NCBI GenBank assembly: GCA_002348705.1
Contig: DEAU01000007.1
Span: 42,526-106,525 of the forward strand
Length of the DNA: 64,000 nt
Source: Candidatus Neomicrothrix sp. UBA2974
GTDB lineage: Bacteria; Actinomycetota; Acidimicrobiia; Acidimicrobiales; MedAcidi-G1
Reading direction: 5' to 3'
Shown here: in pieces, positions 8,906 through 17,783 of the stretch
Position numbering within the stretch: the first letter of the stretch is position 1
How the letters are laid out: the number at the start of each line of letters is the position of its first letter
Position numbers and translations under genes: made by a program
Notes under the pieces: generated by a model
Seen by the model: the letters and a program-made list of their open reading frames with translations, nothing else
Databases searched by the model: none
Told to the model about the DNA's origin: nothing

Positions 8906-9874
8906 ATGGGTATCTCGAAGATCTGGGTCTACGGCGAGACGACCGAAGCAGGTGTGACTGCCGGGACGTTGGAACTGGTGACAAAGGCTCGCTCGCTGGC
9001 CGACACCGTAGAGGTGGTCATGGCTGGAGACGCCAGTGCGGTGTCCGGCGAACTAGGAGCACATGGTGCCGCGACCGTCCATACGGTCGGCGATCTGGCT
9101 GGTTCTCTGCCTGGCACGAAGGTGGCATCGGCTATCGCTGGTGCTTTGGCTGCCGGCGTTGGTCCTGACGTGCTTTTAGCTGCTACCTCCTATGACGGTC
9201 GTGACGTGGCCGGTCGCCTGTCGGCGAAGGTCGACCGCCCGGTCGTCACCAACGTCGTGGATCTCGTCGGTGACGGTGACCGTCTTCTGGGAAGTGAGCC
9301 CGTTTTCGGTGGCACTACCGACGTTCTGACGGGGTTCACCGACGGTGGCTTGGCCATCTTCCTAGTGCGTCCGAAGTCGTTCGTTGCCGAGGAGTCGGGC
9401 GGTGGGCCGGCCGCCGTAGCCGAACTGGCCGTGGGTGACCTTGGCAATACCGGAGGAGCGTTGGTCAAGGACCGCTTTGTAGAAGAGAGCACGGGCCCGA
9501 AGTTGGATGAGGCGGCTGTGGTCGTATCTGGCGGTCGGGGACTCGGTGAGGCCGAGAAGTACGAGATGATCGAAACCCTCGCCAAGTTGGTCAAGGGCGC
9601 CCCTGGCGCTTCGCGTGCCGTGGTTGACGCTGGGTGGGTTCCGTACTCCTACCAGGTGGGCCAGACAGGCAAGGTGGTCAAGCCGACGGTCTACCTAGCC
9701 TGCGGGATTTCCGGGGCCACACAGCACTTGGTGGGCATGAAGGGTTCGGCCAACATCGTCGCGATCAACAAGGACGAGGAGGCGCCAATATTTGGCATCG
9801 CGGACCTCGGAATCGTTGGAGACGTGCACAAGGTGCTTCCCAAGTTGATCGAGGCCCTGCAGGCTCGGGGCTGA
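8906..9874 (+). CDS. etfA: Electron transfer flavoprotein alpha subunit
   Basis: A 322-aa ETF alpha subunit. The C-terminal FAD domain is diagnostic: VVSGGRGLGEAEKYEMIE, SRAVVDAGWVPYSYQVGQTG, then PTVYLACGISGATQHLVGM and ANIVAINKDEEAPIF. It pairs with EtfB in the cytoplasm to move electrons from acyl-CoA dehydrogenases to ETF-quinone oxidoreductase. A strong AGGAGG ribosome site precedes the ATG. It forms a two-gene operon with etfB. Confidence 0.95.
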   Translation: MGISKIWVYGETTEAGVTAGTLELVTKARSLADTVEVVMAGDASAVSGELGAHGAATVHTVGDLAGSLPGTKVASAIAGALAAGVGPDVLLAATSYDGRDVAGRLSAKVDRPVVTNVVDLVGDGDRLLGSEPVFGGTTDVLTGFTDGGLAIFLVRPKSFVAEESGGGPAAVAELAVGDLGNTGGALVKDRFVEESTGPKLDEAAVVVSGGRGLGEAEKYEMIETLAKLVKGAPGASRAVVDAGWVPYSYQVGQTGKVVKPTVYLACGISGATQHLVGMKGSANIVAINKDEEAPIFGIADLGIVGDVHKVLPKLIEALQARG

Positions 9875-9936
9875 TTCCAGCCTGATTCCGGAGTACGCCC
9901 TAGGGCGCAGCGCTTAGCGGCCCTAAAGCAGCGAGG

Positions 9937-9950
9937 CCCGGTCGTCCGGG
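9937..9950. terminator. Short GC hairpin between convergent genes
   Basis: CCCGG, loop TCGT, CCGGG form a 5-bp GC stem just before the converging hypothetical gene. The preceding 60 bases after etfA also hold the palindrome GCCCTAGGGC. There is no clear T-run, so factor-independent termination is uncertain. Confidence 0.35.
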
Positions 9951-9953
9951 TGG

Positions 9954-11024
9954 TCAGGACGAACTGGGTGTATCGATGGAGTCCCGAACTGCCAGGCCCC
10001 AGGCGATTCCGTCAAGTGGGTCTTCTGCGGCCAATCCGATGAACCATCCCGAAGGCCTTGCCCGGTCATCCCAGCGCCACCAACCCAACTCGGAGACTGC
10101 CTGGCCGAGTTGATCGGTGGGAGTAGGCCAGCTGACTGACGAGTCGGATTCATCTAGGCCGGCGAGGGCTGTGGCGCACCACCAGGCTTCGAATCGGCCG
10201 CGTGCCGCCCCACGCCTCCGGCCGTGGGCGCCGCCGGAGGCACCCAACCAAGCCAAAAGGCCAAAGGCCTCTTCGGTGGCCAACTGCCGCAACCGGACCT
10301 CCCCGCCGGCCAGCACGGCTGCCGCATCGGGTCCGGTTCCGATTACCGCCGCGGTGGTAGCAGCTCCCTCAGATCCTTCGGTCCATGCCGAAGGTAGGTC
10401 CCGCAGCGCACGTCGGCCCGACTCCGCTTCGGAACCGGCCGGTGGTGGCTGGCCATCGATCAAAGACACCTCGAGGATCCCGGCCGCAGGAACCGGGTCG
10501 TCTACCCCGTATGGCCCGATAGCGGGACTATCAACGGCCTGTTCCCAAGGGGCGAGGCATAGTGGAAGGCCGAGGGGGTCCTCGTCGAGTTGGACGCCGG
10601 TCAGGTTGTCGCCACGGGCTACGCGTTCGTGCGCCACGATTGCCCTGAGAGCTCCTCCATTGACGGGAAGGTGGGGGTCGAGCTCGGCCCACGTGTGGCT
10701 TGAAGCAGCCACTTCGGCTAGAGGGGCCACAGTGAAGGTTGCGGCATCGCGCATTACTGCCGCTGCAGCGAAGTTGGCTGGGGCCGAGAGGGCGAGGCGG
10801 TGTTCGGCGTGGTCGGAAGCTGGCCACAGCTGGTGACCCCGTTCAATGGCGGCACGCGATCGGGTGGCCACTCCCTCCACGGATTCCCAGTCTCCGTTGT
10901 CGCAGGCGTCGTCAATGAGGCGCAGGAGGCCATCGAGGTCCCCATCTTCCAGCAGGCGGTCGAGGTTGGCCATTGGGCCCGGTTCAGACCAGTGGCCAGG
11001 GAATACGTCGTCCGCTGGGGTCAT
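9954..11024 (-). CDS. Conserved hypothetical protein downstream of SCO1664-family gene
   Basis: A 356-aa soluble protein that I do not recognise. It is rich in alanine and acidic residues, has no signal peptide or membrane segment, and contains a Gly-rich stretch (AWLGASGGAHGRRRGAARG) near residue 265 followed by a tryptophan-rich C-terminal part (FEAWWCATALAGL, ELGWWRWDDRARPSGWFIGL). The ATG at 11024 has a GGGAGG ribosome site 8 bases upstream. It overlaps the 3' end of the SCO1664-family gene by 41 bases, so it belongs to the same minus-strand operon as the actinobacterial trio. No function is proposed. Confidence 0.7.
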   Translation of the reverse strand: MTPADDVFPGHWSEPGPMANLDRLLEDGDLDGLLRLIDDACDNGDWESVEGVATRSRAAIERGHQLWPASDHAEHRLALSAPANFAAAAVMRDAATFTVAPLAEVAASSHTWAELDPHLPVNGGALRAIVAHERVARGDNLTGVQLDEDPLGLPLCLAPWEQAVDSPAIGPYGVDDPVPAAGILEVSLIDGQPPPAGSEAESGRRALRDLPSAWTEGSEGAATTAAVIGTGPDAAAVLAGGEVRLRQLATEEAFGLLAWLGASGGAHGRRRGAARGRFEAWWCATALAGLDESDSSVSWPTPTDQLGQAVSELGWWRWDDRARPSGWFIGLAAEDPLDGIAWGLAVRDSIDTPSSS

Positions 11025-11763
11025 CTGGCAGCCTCCCAGCCTCGGCTAGAGCCCGGGCTCGGACTACTAGGGCATCGCGTTCGAAGGTACCGAGAAGCCC
11101 AGCAAGTTGATCGGAGGGGCCGTCGGCGACGAGTCGTTGAAGATCGGCGATGAGGTCTTCTTCGATGACGTCGCCGGCGAAGTCCCATATCACGGTGCGG
11201 ACCTTGAACTGGTGGTGAAAGCACAGGGCGTTGTCGATAGCCCACAGGCTTCCGTCGTCACCGGCCAGCACGTGGCCGCCCTTTCGGTCGGTGTTGTTTG
11301 CTACCAGGTCATATGCGGCGAGTCGCCTTAGGTCGTCGGCCCAAGCGGGGTCGTCGCGGAGCGTGAAGTAGTGCTGTTCGTAGTCGCATGGCACGTAGAG
11401 CTGGACTGAGCCTTCGCCGAATGGCCCATCGCGCACCACGGTGGGGGGAACCAGACCCCATGTCAACTGCGCAGTCAACTCCCAGGCAGCAGCCTCGCGA
11501 CGGTGAAGTCCGGGGGGGAAGTCATGCAGAGGGCGTTCTCCACGACTCGGTTTGTAGACGCCCTGTAGTAGAGGCGTATCTCCGGTCTCGGAGTGGGTGA
11601 CGTCGACGAGAAATGTGGCGTTGGATGTCCACGGCATCCGGCCCAGGAGCTCCAGCTCTCCTTCATTGAGCACCTTGAGGGCGAGTTCGTCGGCGATAGG
11701 GCCCCGGTGTCGGAATGGGCTGGGTCCGGCTTCGTGGGCTGTGGACGCTGCGTCAGTTGACAC
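10984..11763 (-). CDS. SCO1664 family protein (kinase-fold-like)
   Basis: A 259-aa protein matching the actinobacterial SCO1664 family (TIGR03843). Typical segments are LLQGVYKPSRGERPLHDFP, RREAAAWELTAQL, YDLVANNTDRKGGHVL and LWAIDNALCFH; the last two resemble the catalytic and metal loops of PI3/HipA-like kinase folds. Activity is unproven. I take the GTG at 11763, which overlaps the end of the DUF3090 gene by 11 bases. The frame is open for 50 more codons upstream, but that part lies over the DUF3090 gene and looks like shadow coding. The family co-occurs with DUF3090 and the MSMEG_4193-family phosphomutase, both adjacent here. Confidence 0.85.
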   Translation of the reverse strand: MSTDAASTAHEAGPSPFRHRGPIADELALKVLNEGELELLGRMPWTSNATFLVDVTHSETGDTPLLQGVYKPSRGERPLHDFPPGLHRREAAAWELTAQLTWGLVPPTVVRDGPFGEGSVQLYVPCDYEQHYFTLRDDPAWADDLRRLAAYDLVANNTDRKGGHVLAGDDGSLWAIDNALCFHHQFKVRTVIWDFAGDVIEEDLIADLQRLVADGPSDQLAGLLGTFERDALVVRARALAEAGRLPDDPSGRRIPWPLV

Positions 11764-12253
11764 AGGGGCACCAGCCGCCGGCAGTGGGTTCCAGCGGTGC
11801 GGCGCACCATGGACAGGGTGGTCTGCCGGCGGCCACCAGGTCACGGGCTCGGTGGATGAAGGCGGCGACCAACTCCCGACGCATTGGAAAGCGGGCCTGG
11901 GCCGGTAGTTCATCTTCTTCTCGAAGGAGCTCTTCGACGATGAGGACCAGGCGGTCGGTCGACTGCTGGTAGGTCACGCCAAGGCTGCCCACGACCCAGT
12001 CGGCTTCTACAGGATCATCGAAGTAAGCCTCGGTTGCTGCGATTTCGACGGCGTCTTCATCTAACGGAGGGAGGTCGGCCATAAGACCACCGAGGAATTC
12101 GGCGAGTCCGGCCACCTGTTGCTTTTCAACTTTGAGGGACACCACTTGTCCTGCCCGACGGGCTTGGAGAAAGAAGACCCGTCGTCCAGGGTCACCGACG
12201 GCACCGGTGGTGAAGCTGTCGGTGTCGTCCCAGTCGATTTCAGGTCGAGCCAT
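11753..12253 (-). CDS. DUF3090 family protein
   Basis: A 166-aa protein matching the actinobacterial DUF3090 (TIGR03847) family: GRRVFFLQARRAGQVVSLKVEKQQV in the N-terminal half, an acidic middle with EELLREEDE, and a C-terminal CPWC...CPC zinc-ribbon-like ending (PPCPWCAAPLEP, GGWCPCVN). Function is unknown. It sits between the MSMEG_4193-family phosphomutase and the SCO1664-family gene, the usual family order, and overlaps the latter. Confidence 0.87.
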   Translation of the reverse strand: MARPEIDWDDTDSFTTGAVGDPGRRVFFLQARRAGQVVSLKVEKQQVAGLAEFLGGLMADLPPLDEDAVEIAATEAYFDDPVEADWVVGSLGVTYQQSTDRLVLIVEELLREEDELPAQARFPMRRELVAAFIHRARDLVAAGRPPCPWCAAPLEPTAGGWCPCVN

Positions 12254-12306
12254 CGATTCGGATCCTAGGAACTCGGCTGACGCAAACGGTGGTATCGGGC
12301 CGGAGC

Positions 12307-12963
12307 CTACGAGTCGTTGGCCGATGGAGGTCGGGAAAGGTGGCCGGTCCCATTCACGGTCAGCACGGTAGGTCGTTCGGCAGCGTATTGGACGGCGCTA
12401 ATCGAGCATGGTCCGACCACGATGCGCTGGAAGAGGTCGAGCGGAGTCCCAAGGGCTTGTGCGATGGCGGCCTTTATGGGATCGGCATGTGAAACGCATA
12501 TGACCGCCTCGCCGGGGTGGCAAGCCACTAGGTCAGCCACCTGACCGGTGATGCGGGCCTGCATCTCGGCGAAGGACTCGCCGCTCGGAAACCTGAATAT
12601 CGAGGGCTGGCGCTGGATGGTTCCCCATGCCTTCAAACGCATGAGGTCCTTCAGCCGCCGTCCGGTCCATGAACCGAAGTCGCATTCGTTTAGGCCGGGG
12701 GCAGTGCGGACTCGCAGGCCGAGTGCCCGGGCAATCGGGGCGGCAGTTTCCCGGGTTCGCTCCATGGGGGAGGCATAGATGGCGGCCACCCTGTCCGGGC
12801 CGTCAGGACCTTTGAGCCATCGGGCCACGGCTTCGGCCTGGTAGCGACCCTCATCAGACAAATGTAGGCCGGCTGCGCGACCGGGGAGCCGGGCGCCTGT
12901 GGTGGGCGTGCGGCCGTGTCGGACGTAGAGCACGAGGGTGGGGCGAGCCGAGGTGGAGGCCAT
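12307..12963 (-). CDS. MSMEG_4193-family histidine phosphatase/phosphomutase
   Basis: A 218-aa histidine phosphatase superfamily protein with RHGRTPTTG near residue 15, the arginine segment SPMERTRETA, GLNECDFGSWTG and the second histidine in VSHADPIKAAIA. Length and sequence fit the actinobacterial TIGR03848 family, which is genomically tied to DUF3090 and SCO1664-family genes; those genes follow directly on the same strand. The physiological substrate is unknown. It is divergent from udgB, with only about 25 bases between the starts. Confidence 0.88.
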   Translation of the reverse strand: MASTSARPTLVLYVRHGRTPTTGARLPGRAAGLHLSDEGRYQAEAVARWLKGPDGPDRVAAIYASPMERTRETAAPIARALGLRVRTAPGLNECDFGSWTGRRLKDLMRLKAWGTIQRQPSIFRFPSGESFAEMQARITGQVADLVACHPGEAVICVSHADPIKAAIAQALGTPLDLFQRIVVGPCSISAVQYAAERPTVLTVNGTGHLSRPPSANDS

Positions 12964-12988
12964 CGGACGTCGAACCTACCCTGCCGGG

Positions 12989-13678
12989 ATGTCCCAACGT
13001 CCGGCCGCCTCTCGCCTGATAGCCATTCTCCACGAAGAGGTATCTGATTGTCGTGCTTGTCCGCGACTCGTGGCATGGCGTGAACAGGTTGCGAGCGAGA
13101 AGCGGGCTGCTTATCGCGACCACGAGTACTGGGGCCGGGGAGTACCGGGTTTCGGCGATCCCACGGCCCGAATCCTCATCGTCGGTCTGGCTCCGGCTGC
13201 CCACGGTGCTAATCGGACGGGGCGAGTCTTCACCGGAGACCGGTCGGGGGACTTTCTGTTCGCAGCGCTCCACCGTGTGGGACTCGCCAGCCAGGCTGAG
13301 GCCACGGGTCGGGACGACGGGCTTGAGTTGAACGATGTTTTCATTACAGCTCCAGTCAAGTGCGCGCCGCCGGCGAACAAGCCGACACCCGACGAGCGGA
13401 CGGCATGCCGGCCGTTCTTTGCACGTGAGGTGGAAGCGTTGGACCGTGTGCGGGTAGTGGTGGTTTTAGGCCAGATTGGCTACGTGGCTGCTGCTGCCGA
13501 GTTCGATCTGTCGCCTCGGCCGGCGTTCGGCCACGGGGTTGAGGTCGCGCTGGACGCTGGCCGCACGATGTTGTGCTCCTATCACGTGAGCCAGCAAAAC
13601 ACGTTTACTGGTCGACTGACCGAGCCAATGTTCGATGCTGTGCTGTTTCGAGCGCGGGAACTTGCCGAATTCCAGTAG
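12989..13678 (+). CDS. udgB: Family 5 uracil-DNA glycosylase (UdgB) with 4Fe-4S cluster
   Basis: A 229-aa UdgB-type DNA repair glycosylase. The cluster ligands are probably Cys21 and Cys24 (CRACPRLVAWRE), Cys125 (VKCAPPANKP) and Cys140. The active-site motif GLAPAAHGANRTGR and the DNA-binding motif SYHVSQQNTFTG are both present. Family 5 enzymes remove uracil and other deaminated bases such as hypoxanthine. The ATG at 12989 gives a typical N-terminus; a GTG at 12938 is open but would overlap the divergent phosphomutase gene. Confidence 0.9.
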   Translation: MSQRPAASRLIAILHEEVSDCRACPRLVAWREQVASEKRAAYRDHEYWGRGVPGFGDPTARILIVGLAPAAHGANRTGRVFTGDRSGDFLFAALHRVGLASQAEATGRDDGLELNDVFITAPVKCAPPANKPTPDERTACRPFFAREVEALDRVRVVVVLGQIGYVAAAAEFDLSPRPAFGHGVEVALDAGRTMLCSYHVSQQNTFTGRLTEPMFDAVLFRARELAEFQ

Positions 13679-13762
13679 GCAGCACTCGGGTTCGCGACGG
13701 GGGCCTTGAGGTCCTTCGACCCAGTCGGCCTGCTGCGGGTATGCGCCGGTAGCCTCGGGGCC

Positions 13763-14122
13763 GTGACGCGCCGCCTCCGCTCTCGTTCCTTTGCACCTGT
13801 CCTCCTGCTGGCCCTGCTGGCCGCAGCTTGTGTGCCGTCAGGAGAGCCGGTGTCCTGGGAGGACAAGGCAGATGAAAGCGGGCAAGGATTGGTCGAGCGT
13901 GAGTTCGTCGCCGCTTGTCTTGAGGCCAATGACGACCTTGGTTCAGTCAAGTCCAAGAACTTCTGCGGGTGCGTGCTAGACGGCGTGCAGGACGCGGTGA
14001 CCTTTGAGGAGTTCAAGGAACTCGACGACTTCATTGACAAGCACCGAGACGAGGTCACTTCAGGAATGTTGACCGAGCACTTCGGCTGGTTCGTCGAGGT
14101 AACTGAGGCCTGCGCCGGTTGA
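13763..14122 (+). CDS. Small secreted lipoprotein, unknown function
   Basis: A 119-aa protein with a twin-arginine-free signal: basic RRLRSRS, a hydrophobic run and the lipobox LLAAAC with the lipidated Cys23. The mature part is acidic and contains four cysteines (FVAACLE, NFCGCVLDG, TEACAG) that could form disulfides. It resembles small actinobacterial lipoproteins of unknown role. The GTG at 13763 puts the charged n-region right at the start; a TTG at 13706 is open but would place 19 extra residues before it. Confidence 0.65.
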   Translation: MTRRLRSRSFAPVLLLALLAAACVPSGEPVSWEDKADESGQGLVEREFVAACLEANDDLGSVKSKNFCGCVLDGVQDAVTFEEFKELDDFIDKHRDEVTSGMLTEHFGWFVEVTEACAG

Positions 14123-14193
14123 TATCCGCTGGAGTCGGGCAATACCTCGCGAAGTCGTCGATCTTCGTCTTATCCGAACCCAGGTCGAGTCGT

Positions 14194-15360
14194 TTAGCCG
14201 GCCTTCACGGGTAGTCCGACGCGGGCCGTCGGGTTGGCCCAATCGGGCCATCGGTCACGACTCTTGGCTGCCAACTTGTGCATCAGGGCGATGGCACCGG
14301 GATCGCTGTCTCCGGGACGGCCCTCGATGACTCCCTCGGCGAGCATCTGCATGATCACCTGACGGCCGAGTTCGGTCCGGACGATCGTTAGTGTCCAGTC
14401 GTTGTTCTCGCCGATGCCGCCCGTGGAGATGTCGGCGTGCTCGGCGGCAAAATCCGGGCAGTAGTTGCAACCCTCGCGGGTCCAGGCGTGACATTCCTTG
14501 AGGTTGATCTCGTGGTAGTCACCGTTGCGCATCCAGATCTGGAACACGCCCTTTATGTTCATCTTGACCATCTCCTCCTTGCGGAGGCGGTACTTGGTCC
14601 AGAACAACTCTTCGAAAATGCTGTCGTCGAACGACTTGGAGCAGAGCAGGCCGATGTTGAGCTTGATTGGCTTGCCAGCCTTGCCGACCTTGCGGTGCCA
14701 CATAACGGGTCCGATTGAGGTCTGGCAGCTCATACCGACGAGGGCTAGAGATGACAGGCCTTGATCGAGCGCCTCGGGCATCGCCAACGTGTTGGCTGAG
14801 TATGTGTAACGGCTGCCGGCGCCGGCTAGGACTGAGTCGCGGTCGGTGGCGACGGCGGGGATCGCCTTCCAACTGCTAGATCCGTCCGGTCCTTCCGGTT
14901 CGAGGTGGCTGGTCAGGGCCCCGTCGATTATCCCGTTTTCTAGACACCAAATGAGGATGGCTGATACCAGACCGCCGTCCTGTCCCTGGGCGTGCACGGT
15001 GGCGTCGCTGGCCCGGGTGAGCAGTACGTCCTTGTAGACACCCGACATTTCGTCAGGACGGCGAACCCGGGCGAATAGGTGCTCGTCAGCCTCCGTTTCC
15101 CAGTCGCGGAACCGTGGGCAGGCTCTGGTGCAGGACGTGCAGCCCTTCTGGCCGTGGACACAGTCGTCGGTACCAGCCTCGTCTTCGAGATGGAAGGGTC
15201 GGTATTTGCCAGGCTCGTGTTCGTAGCCGATGACGTCGTGAGGACAGGCGATCACGCATCCGGCACAGCCGGTACAAAGCCCTGAAGTGATGACCTCGTC
15301 GTAAAGTTCCTTCCACTGGAAGGTCCACTTTTTTCGAGTTTCGGCCATCGGTTCAGACAT
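14194..15360 (-). CDS. FrhB-like coenzyme F420 hydrogenase/dehydrogenase beta-subunit family protein
   Basis: A 388-aa cytoplasmic iron-sulfur flavoprotein. An N-terminal two-cluster ferredoxin part has Cys29, 32, 35, 39 (CTGCAGCVIACP) and Cys67, 74, 77, 81 (CTSCTRACP). It is followed by the FrhB N-domain (GQDGGLVSAILIWCLENG) and C-domain (GLLCSKSF, CHAWTREGCNYCPDFAAEHADIS). Relatives exchange electrons between F420H2 and ferredoxin-like clusters. That fits an organism using F420, as the LLM genes nearby suggest. The partner and electron acceptor cannot be read. The SnoaL-like gene lies just upstream on the same strand. Confidence 0.85.
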   Translation of the reverse strand: MSEPMAETRKKWTFQWKELYDEVITSGLCTGCAGCVIACPHDVIGYEHEPGKYRPFHLEDEAGTDDCVHGQKGCTSCTRACPRFRDWETEADEHLFARVRRPDEMSGVYKDVLLTRASDATVHAQGQDGGLVSAILIWCLENGIIDGALTSHLEPEGPDGSSSWKAIPAVATDRDSVLAGAGSRYTYSANTLAMPEALDQGLSSLALVGMSCQTSIGPVMWHRKVGKAGKPIKLNIGLLCSKSFDDSIFEELFWTKYRLRKEEMVKMNIKGVFQIWMRNGDYHEINLKECHAWTREGCNYCPDFAAEHADISTGGIGENNDWTLTIVRTELGRQVIMQMLAEGVIEGRPGDSDPGAIALMHKLAAKSRDRWPDWANPTARVGLPVKAG

Positions 15361-15393
15361 TAGTCCAGTCGCTTTTCCGGCTCCTTTTCGGGC

Positions 15394-15864
15394 TCATCTG
15401 AGTTCATCCCGGATGGTTGACCAGGATGCGATAGTGCGGGCGAAGAGGCCTGCGTCGTAGACGTCCTCTTCGCTGGCCCACTGGCCATCGCCTCCCCACT
15501 TCAATATCGCCAGGTTCCACGGTTCGTGGATACTGCCGTCGCCAGGGTCAGCTAAACGGTTTCCGAAGCGGGCCACCACGACACCCTGGTCTTGATCGAT
15601 GATGTGCCAGTGCACGGGGAAGGCAACCATTTCGGACCCCGGGGAGCTTGCCATGGTCTTTGACATCCAGTCGTAAATGGCGTCGCGGCCAGTGAAATCG
15701 CCATATGTGGGTTCCACGTAGTGGGCGTCGTCGGTGAACATGTCTGACCAATCGGACCAGTCTCCGGTTTGGGCGGCTTCGTTGGCCCGCCGGGCGAACT
15801 CAAAGAAGGTGGATTCGAGTTCAGACCGGGATGCGGGAGTCGGCATGGTCGCGAATTCGGTCAT
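15394..15864 (-). CDS. SnoaL/NTF2-like fold protein
   Basis: A 156-aa cone-barrel protein: helix FFEFARRANEAAQTGDWSDW, then DDAHYVEPTYGDFTGRDAIYDW, and a C-terminal WASEEDVYDA strand. Members act as small dehydratases, cyclases or isomerases, or only bind ligands. I choose the ATG at 15864, which has GGAAG six bases upstream; a TTG at 15900 in the same frame lacks such support. It is the first gene of a pair with the FrhB-like gene and lies at the edge of the catabolic island. Confidence 0.75.
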   Translation of the reverse strand: MTEFATMPTPASRSELESTFFEFARRANEAAQTGDWSDWSDMFTDDAHYVEPTYGDFTGRDAIYDWMSKTMASSPGSEMVAFPVHWHIIDQDQGVVVARFGNRLADPGDGSIHEPWNLAILKWGGDGQWASEEDVYDAGLFARTIASWSTIRDELR

Positions 15865-16188
15865 TTGGTCTTCCGGGCTGGTTTTGGATTTGCCTGTCAA
15901 CTCCGCAGTCTCAGATCTCTTGGGGCTCGACCCGGAAAGAAAGTCATGCGATCCGCGATCTCAAAAACTTCGTCCTTGTCTCCGTCGAACCGTATCTGGG
16001 GGTACGGTGTCAACCGAGTTTCCAGGAGTTGCCAAAGGTAGACCGACATGGTTTGTGTGGCGTGTCGGGCGAAAGAAAGTTGGGGTTTGGTTACCAATAT
16101 TCTTGGTGACCGTGCGCCAGTGGGGGGGGTTCCGAAAGGGACTCTTTCCACAATTGGCAAGTGGTCCGAATTGTAAAGGCTCGATTTC
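15865..16188. other. Divergent intergenic region at the start of the catabolic island
   Basis: About 320 bases between the SnoaL-like gene (minus) and the first acyl-CoA synthetase (plus). I see no convincing gene. Short imperfect inverted repeats are present: TTGGTTACCAA near 16087, the pair GGTTACC/GGTGACC around it, and CAATT...AATTG at about 16151-16173. It probably holds promoters for both directions. Base composition appears to become less GC-rich from here on. Confidence 0.5.
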
Positions 16189-17748
16189 TTGAACATTGGC
16201 TTCATTCCGGGAAAGTGGTCTCGCCAGACTCCTCAAAGGGACGCCGTAATCGATTCGACGAGTGGTCGACGCCTCACCTTTGGTGAACTCGACAGCGCCG
16301 CACGCAAGTTGGCGAATGCTCTCCTCGGCCTTGGTCTAGAGAAGGGCGACCGGGTGGCAATCCTCAGCATGAACAGCATTGAGTACTGCACGCTCTATTT
16401 CGCATGCGGTCTAGCGGGTTTGGTGGTCCAACCTATGAATTGGCGGCTAGCCCCTTCGGAGCTGAGGCGCATTATCGAAAATGGTGAGCCAAGGGTCTTC
16501 ATCACTCAGGGCCAGTATGCGGATGTCGCTGCGGAAGTCTCAGCGATGATCGATTGTGTGGAGCACTGGCTGCAATATGGCGATGGTGGAGACGGGACCT
16601 ACGAACATCTGGTCGACCGGGCTGCGGACGAGTTGCCCTCTTGTGCTGACACCGTCGGTGATGATGACCCGTTCTGCATTCTCTACACAGGAGGAACAAC
16701 CGGACAGTCAAAGGGAGCCCTGCACAGCCACCGAAGCGTTAATGCGATGATGTTCAACCAGACGGTGGCTGAACGCATCGTTCCTAGCGACGTCTATCTG
16801 CTTACCGGCCAGATGTTCCACATTCCGGTCGTGTTGGCACTCAATTACCTTGCCCACGGCTGTCCGCTCGTCTTGATGAATTTCGACGCCGAATTGGCGA
16901 TGGAGGTAATCGAGAGGGAGCGGGTTTCAGCGTTCTTAGCGGTCACCACGATGCTGAACTGGATGATGGCGCTTCCTGGCTTCAAGAGTTATGACATCTC
17001 GAGCCTCAGGAATATCCAGTACGGGGGCGGACCGATGCCGTCGACAGTTATTGAAGAAGCAATGGAAAAATTTCCCTGCACCTTGATCCAGGGCTACGGA
17101 CAGACCGAAGGTGCAGGCATGACCTTTCTTTCTCAAGAGGATCATCTGAGGGCGGTCAAAGAGGACTACCACCCGGAGCGATTGAAGTCCTGCGGTCGCG
17201 AAGGCTTCCTCACTTCACTAAGAGTTGTCGACGAAGATGGGGTCGATATTCCGACAGATGGAAAGACCACCGGACAGATCATTGTGAAGTCTGAGGCCAA
17301 CATGTTGGGCTACTTCCGGCAACCCGACTTGACCAGAGAGACCATCCGAGAAGGATGGTTGTGGACCGGAGATATCGCAACGATGGACTCGGATCGTTAT
17401 GTGTTCATCGTGGACCGAGCTAAGGACATGATTATCTCGGGTGGCGAGAACATCTATACGGTTCAGGTGGAAGAAGCAATTGCGAAGCATCCTGCGGTCC
17501 TCGAATCTGCCGTAATTGGAGTGCCTGACGACGAGTGGGGTGAGTCGGTCAAGGCATATGTGGTTCTCAAGCCGGGCCACACCACTACGGAAGAGGAGAT
17601 AATCGAGGCGGCGAAGACCGACTTGGCGTCCTATCAGAAGCCTCGGTCTGTGGAGTTCATAGACGAATTGCCGAAGGCGCCCACCGGAAAGATCCTGAAG
17701 CGGGAATTGCGTGATCCTCATTGGGCTGGAAGAGACAAGGGTGTCTAG
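16189..17748 (+). CDS. Acyl-CoA synthetase (AMP-binding ligase)
   Basis: A 519-aa adenylate-forming ligase. The P-loop-like motif LYTGGTTGQSKGALHSH, the Y-GQTEGAG motif, the hinge WLWTGDIATMDSD and the C-terminal catalytic lysine in PTGKILKREL are all present. It activates a carboxylic acid as acyl-AMP and then acyl-CoA. The lysine-containing C-terminus separates it from three other ligases in this window that have arginine there. The start is a TTG giving the N-terminus NIGFIPGKWSRQTPQRDAV, usual for this family; the ribosome site is weak. It is the first gene of the catabolic island and is convergent with an LLM gene. Confidence 0.88.
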   Translation: MNIGFIPGKWSRQTPQRDAVIDSTSGRRLTFGELDSAARKLANALLGLGLEKGDRVAILSMNSIEYCTLYFACGLAGLVVQPMNWRLAPSELRRIIENGEPRVFITQGQYADVAAEVSAMIDCVEHWLQYGDGGDGTYEHLVDRAADELPSCADTVGDDDPFCILYTGGTTGQSKGALHSHRSVNAMMFNQTVAERIVPSDVYLLTGQMFHIPVVLALNYLAHGCPLVLMNFDAELAMEVIERERVSAFLAVTTMLNWMMALPGFKSYDISSLRNIQYGGGPMPSTVIEEAMEKFPCTLIQGYGQTEGAGMTFLSQEDHLRAVKEDYHPERLKSCGREGFLTSLRVVDEDGVDIPTDGKTTGQIIVKSEANMLGYFRQPDLTRETIREGWLWTGDIATMDSDRYVFIVDRAKDMIISGGENIYTVQVEEAIAKHPAVLESAVIGVPDDEWGESVKAYVVLKPGHTTTEEEIIEAAKTDLASYQKPRSVEFIDELPKAPTGKILKRELRDPHWAGRDKGV

Positions 17749-17783
17749 AGCTCTGCCTTGCTGCACGTGTCAGCGGCGACTCC

